64,000 nucleotides of DNA from an uncultured Dokdonia sp. Its GTDB lineage: Bacteria; Bacteroidota; Bacteroidia; Flavobacteriales; Flavobacteriaceae. This document shows positions 61,701 to 64,000 of the stretch, piece by piece. Every line of letters starts with the position of its first letter. The stretch's first letter is position 1. Location of the stretch: NCBI GenBank assembly GCA_947503305.1, contig CANNDF010000008.1:56972-120971 (forward strand), written 5' to 3'. The notes under the pieces are model-generated. The model saw only the letters and a list, made by a program, of their open reading frames with translations, was not told the DNA's origin and ran no database searches. The position numbers and the translations under genes were made by a program.

Positions 61701-64000
61701 GACGAACTCAATGGAACTACCGTAACGTCAACAACCGTAGATGTTACTATCGTTGATGCAAACGGATCAGGAGCCACCATCAACGCAGATGGAACAATTG
61801 ATATTCCTGCAACTACAGCACCAGGAACCTACACGATTGAATACAGAATTTGTGAGGCAGGCGCAACGACATTATGTGATACCGCTTTCGCGGAAGTGGT
61901 AGTACAAGCAAACATTGACGCTGTAAACGACGACTTCACAGGATCACCTATCCAAGCAGGAACGGCTGGAAGTACAACAACGGTATTTGTAAATGACGAA
62001 CTCAACGGAACTACCGTAACGTCAACAACAGTAGATGTTACTATCGTTGATGCAAACGGATCAGGAGCCACCATCAACACAGATGGAACTCTTGACATCC
62101 CAGCAACTACAGCACCAGGAACCTACACGATTGAATATAGAATTTGTGAGGCAGGCGCAACGACATTATGTGATACCGCTTTCGCTGAAGTGGTAGTACA
62201 AGCAAACATCGATGCCGTAAACGACGACTTCACAGGATCGCCTATCCAAGCAGGAACGACTGGAAGTACAACAACAGTATTTGTAAATGACGAACTCAAT
62301 GGAACTACCGTAACGTCAACAACAGTAGATGTTACTATCGTTGATGCAAACGGATCAGGAGCCACCATCAACGCAGACGGAACGATTGATATTCCTGCAA
62401 CTACAGCGCCAGGAACTTACAGTATTCAATACAGAATTTGTGAAACAGGTGCGACGACATTATGTGATACGGCAACAGCTACTGTAGAAGTAGAAGCAAA
62501 CATCAATGCCGTAAACGACGACTTTACAGGATCACCTATCCAAGCAGGAACGGCTGGAAGTACAACTACGGTATTTGTAAATGACGAACTCAACGGAACT
62601 ACCGTAACGTCAACAACCGTAGATGTTACTATAGTCGATGCAGACGGATCAGGAGCAACTATCAATGCCGATGGAACGATTGATATTCCTGCAACTACAG
62701 CGCCAGGAACTTACAGTATTCAATACAGAATTTGTGAAACAGGTGCGACGACATTATGTGATACGGCAACAGCTACTGTAGAAGTAGAAGCAAACATCAA
62801 TGCCGTAAACGACGACTTTACAGGATCACCTATCCAAGCAGGAACGGCTGGAAGTACAACTACGGTATTTGTAAATGACGAACTCAATGGAACTACCGTA
62901 ACGTCAACAACCGTAGATGTTACTATAGTCGATGCAGACGGATCAGGAGCAACTATCAATGCCGATGGAACGATTGATATTCCTGCAACTACAGCGCCAG
63001 GAACCTACACGATTGAATACAGAATTTGTGAGGCAGGCGCAACGACATTATGTGATACCGCTTTCGCGGAAGTGGTAGTACAAGCAAACATTGACGCTGT
63101 AAACGACGACTTCACAGGATCACCTATCCAAGCAGGAACGGCTGGAAGTACAACAACGGTATTTGTAAATGACGAACTCAACGGAACTACCGTAACGTCA
63201 ACAACAGTAGATGTTACTATCGTTGATGCAAACGGATCAGGAGCCACCATCAACACAGATGGAACTCTTGACATCCCAGCAACTACAGCACCAGGAACCT
63301 ACACGATTGAATATAGAATTTGTGAGGCAGGCGCAACGACATTATGTGATACCGCTTTCGCGGAAGTGGTAGTACAAGCAAACATCGATGCCGTAAACGA
63401 CGACTTCTCTAGCACTCCATTTAATCCAAATGCTAGTGGCACTACAGCTAGTGTATTTGAGAATAATGGAAATGGCATAGATACTGCCAATGGAACACAA
63501 GCAACAGATGCTACTATCGCCAATAATATCAGTATTACTAATAATGGGGGATTAACAGGTGTAACAATTAATACGGAAGGAACAATCAATGTTCCTATTA
63601 ATTCGACTCAAGGAACATATAATGTTCAATATCGAATTTGTTTAGATATAGACAATACTATTTGTGATACCGCTACCGCGATAATAGTAATTGGCCCTTG
63701 TCCTAACGATATGGATTGTGATGGAACACCAGACTCGGAAGACTGTGATCCTAACGATGCCACGAACAGCAACTCAAACGTAAACGATGCCGATTGTGAC
63801 GGTGTACCAACATCAGAAGATTGTGATGACAACGATGCGACCAATACAGGAAGCAATGTGAACGATATGGATTGTGATGGAACACCAGACTCAGAAGACT
63901 GTGATCCTAACGATGCCACGAACACAGGAAGCAATGTGAACGATATGGATTGTGATGGAACACCAGACTCGGAAGACTGTGATCCTAACGATGCGACCAA
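58791..64000 (+). CDS. Giant repeat-rich surface protein, 3' end beyond the window
   Basis: At least 1736 residues, frame open at the end. The start MVLKCNPLKGKSFLT leads a signal peptide (TIILLFFLCFATSVVVAQ). Beta-rich regions follow, then a cadherin-like/Ig-type segment (SNKSTTTNQGVPTTILDLLS), a DUF11 unit (TASPTGIVDPGDTITYTITV, from about 365) and a thrombospondin-3 calcium unit (DLDDDNDGLLDTDELDC, about 655). Six near-identical 98-residue Ig-like repeats run from residue 944, then a diverged seventh. Last come Cys/Asp repeats (DMDCDGTPDSEDCDPNDATN) running off the edge. Likely a T9SS-exported adhesin; the sorting tail is not visible. Probably controlled by the LytTR pair just upstream. 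Confidence 0.88.
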   Translation, partial: MVLKCNPLKGKSFLTIILLFFLCFATSVVVAQETPTFPNTQTLISGTDGQPGAVYLVEDVSLQVNGGTFDVDALISIVSFTGTPTVQDIDQTQASLNRFEPSITYDTPGEAVEWNIQFIVANSADTDVSDAVGIPLDSFSMEIIDMDAEEFAIVSLPASYELEGQTPPGTIISQVTTNPTTTLEFTSLDITDAGVSENNTRSVLRLNYENVSSINFTLGRANNDPNQTRNISIGFLGEVVFGNPTTVVTNAPPVVSNKSTTTNQGVPTTILDLLSDATDADNNIDFASVVLTDPSNALNIGSFGNDLVVSGEGTYSVNNSGEIIFTPEPTFTGMATINFSVEDLGNATSNNATFTVTVATVPATLEIIKTASPTGIVDPGDTITYTITVENTGTSPAVDIVLNDILASETTYLINTAEATYPEETTQTLTGSFTHNFTGGQNFTSTGLTQSYTITASDVPSNAIITSYSYNVVATTNDWLSEISLAGTYQGGTINLPTGTFGGDGPGTNTQTGTGTISGSPSALGQYSFVWDDTTDFGATFNTVTSASFTINYTYEETTRSNVTNAVSAPPNLITSADAITLLSGETLVATLDVTVNSGTEGSTFVNTANVSATNTPQVSDTASNTVLNAAVDACDASASGNPDADGDNVSDFCDLDDDNDGLLDTDELDCNTPELGQTFDQNNANTITISDLYAYDPDGAGPRDEVTAVFVGTLEGGDGNPTGGAGPNWNGGIENIGNGQIQSQIRNSDFGDGRTALYTLSFSEPVYNLQFSWGGLDNGDRADFSADGPITIQNIDALDNAQSFINGNSVTSLDVAGNAPANAVRVLTSGPITTVTIRVGKDEPDGSEDTGNVTLGLFDLSYCLLINTDGEDNPDYLDNDSDNDGCPDALESDGGLTSTQVDASGEISGAVSAEGVPTLIGNAGQNDVSATDEDIINAECEEIDAVNDDFTGSPIQAGTAGSTTTVFVNDELNGTTVTSTTVDVTIVDANGSGATINADGTIDIPATTAPGTYTIEYRICEAGATTLCDTAFAEVVVQANIDAVNDDFTGSPIQAGTAGSTTTVFVNDELNGTTVTSTTVDVTIVDANGSGATINTDGTLDIPATTAPGTYTIEYRICEAGATTLCDTAFAEVVVQANIDAVNDDFTGSPIQAGTTGSTTTVFVNDELNGTTVTSTTVDVTIVDANGSGATINADGTIDIPATTAPGTYSIQYRICETGATTLCDTATATVEVEANINAVNDDFTGSPIQAGTAGSTTTVFVNDELNGTTVTSTTVDVTIVDADGSGATINADGTIDIPATTAPGTYSIQYRICETGATTLCDTATATVEVEANINAVNDDFTGSPIQAGTAGSTTTVFVNDELNGTTVTSTTVDVTIVDADGSGATINADGTIDIPATTAPGTYTIEYRICEAGATTLCDTAFAEVVVQANIDAVNDDFTGSPIQAGTAGSTTTVFVNDELNGTTVTSTTVDVTIVDANGSGATINTDGTLDIPATTAPGTYTIEYRICEAGATTLCDTAFAEVVVQANIDAVNDDFSSTPFNPNASGTTASVFENNGNGIDTANGTQATDATIANNISITNNGGLTGVTINTEGTINVPINSTQGTYNVQYRICLDIDNTICDTATAIIVIGPCPNDMDCDGTPDSEDCDPNDATNSNSNVNDADCDGVPTSEDCDDNDATNTGSNVNDMDCDGTPDSEDCDPNDATNTGSNVNDMDCDGTPDSEDCDPNDAT
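61620..63383 (+). repeat. Six tandem 294-bp repeats
   Basis: Units start at 61620, 61914, 62208, 62502, 62796 and 63090, each exactly 294 bases (98 codons), opening with I(D/N)AVNDDFTGSPIQAG. Two unit endings exist: CDTAFAEVVVQAN (units 1, 2, 5, 6) and CDTATATVEVEAN (units 3, 4). Units 2 and 6 are almost identical, and bases from about 61825 recur from about 63001, a shift of exactly four units. A diverged seventh unit runs 63384-63690. Confidence 0.95.
63705..64000 (+). repeat. 78-bp thrombospondin-3-type repeats
   Basis: AACGAT(A/G)-type starts recur at 63705, 63783, 63861 and 63939 with a period of 78 bases (26 codons), encoding NDMDCDGTPDSEDCDPNDAT with two Cys per unit. The array continues beyond the window. 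Confidence 0.9.

Noticed and set aside
59579..64000. A series of minus-strand open frames across the repeat region
   Set aside because: They repeat with the same 294-base period as the plus-strand gene and have the Ser/Val/Thr-rich composition of an antisense shadow; the plus frame has a signal peptide and known domains.
61620..64000. CRISPR-like or satellite array
   Set aside because: Repeats are contiguous 294-bp and 78-bp coding units without spacers, in one long reading frame.

Overview
The window is about 34 % G+C by eye and reads as chromosome of a marine-type, pigmented member of the Flavobacteriaceae (Bacteroidota). The evidence is type IX secretion C-terminal sorting tails, a crtI-crtB-crtZ carotenoid operon, split transketolase genes, many SPII lipoproteins, few Shine-Dalgarno sites, promoter boxes of the TAnnTTTG type, and protein families typical of the phylum. 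The genus cannot be fixed from sequence alone.

Layout. 1-4.1 kb: surface sugar and oxidoreductase genes (partial GMC oxidoreductase, a frameshifted GT2 glycosyltransferase, a nucleotide-sugar epimerase, a kelch lipoprotein). 4.2-8.0 kb: crtZ-crtB-crtI headed by a MerR regulator that keeps the B12-photoreceptor signature of CarH. 8.2-17.0 kb: an AT-rich accessory stretch between tRNA-Leu(GAG) and tRNA-Lys(UUU), with a porin, an AraC regulator, Dps, an exported cysteine hydrolase, a polysaccharide deacetylase and at least two decayed genes. 17-33 kb: housekeeping genes (aroK, hslR, FKBP, transketolase, pyrE, NUDIX, M14 peptidase, T9SS protein, uracil-DNA-glycosylase-like protein, yaaA, rluD, PASTA protein, ddl). 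33.5-37.5 kb: a four-gene peptide-modification-type locus (VioB-like ferritin fold protein, 15-Cys protein, MNIO/DUF692 enzyme, DUF2063 partner). 38.9-46.9 kb: the full trp operon in the order L-E-G-x-D-x-C-x-F-B-A, with three unrelated small genes inside it and a clear leader-peptide attenuator carrying three Trp codons in a row. 47-51.6 kb: MarR-YceI, then a thioredoxin/MBL/rhodanese sulfur set. 51.6-54.8 kb: a c-type-haem lipoprotein plus an FG-GAP T9SS protein. 55.8-64 kb: a histidine kinase and LytTR response regulator followed by a giant repeat-rich surface protein that runs off the end.

Two whole-window signals stand out. First, a 14-bp perfect palindrome, GCTTTCGCGAAAGC, occurs nine times exactly and several more times in degenerate form, in genes (two reading frames) and between genes. 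Second, AGAACATT-type direct repeats lie before both the LytTR regulator and the giant surface protein, suggesting a small regulon. The best candidate for an undescribed system is the MNIO locus at 33.5-37.5 kb: it pairs a bufferin-like C-x5-C protein without a signal peptide with a ferritin-like VioB-family protein.
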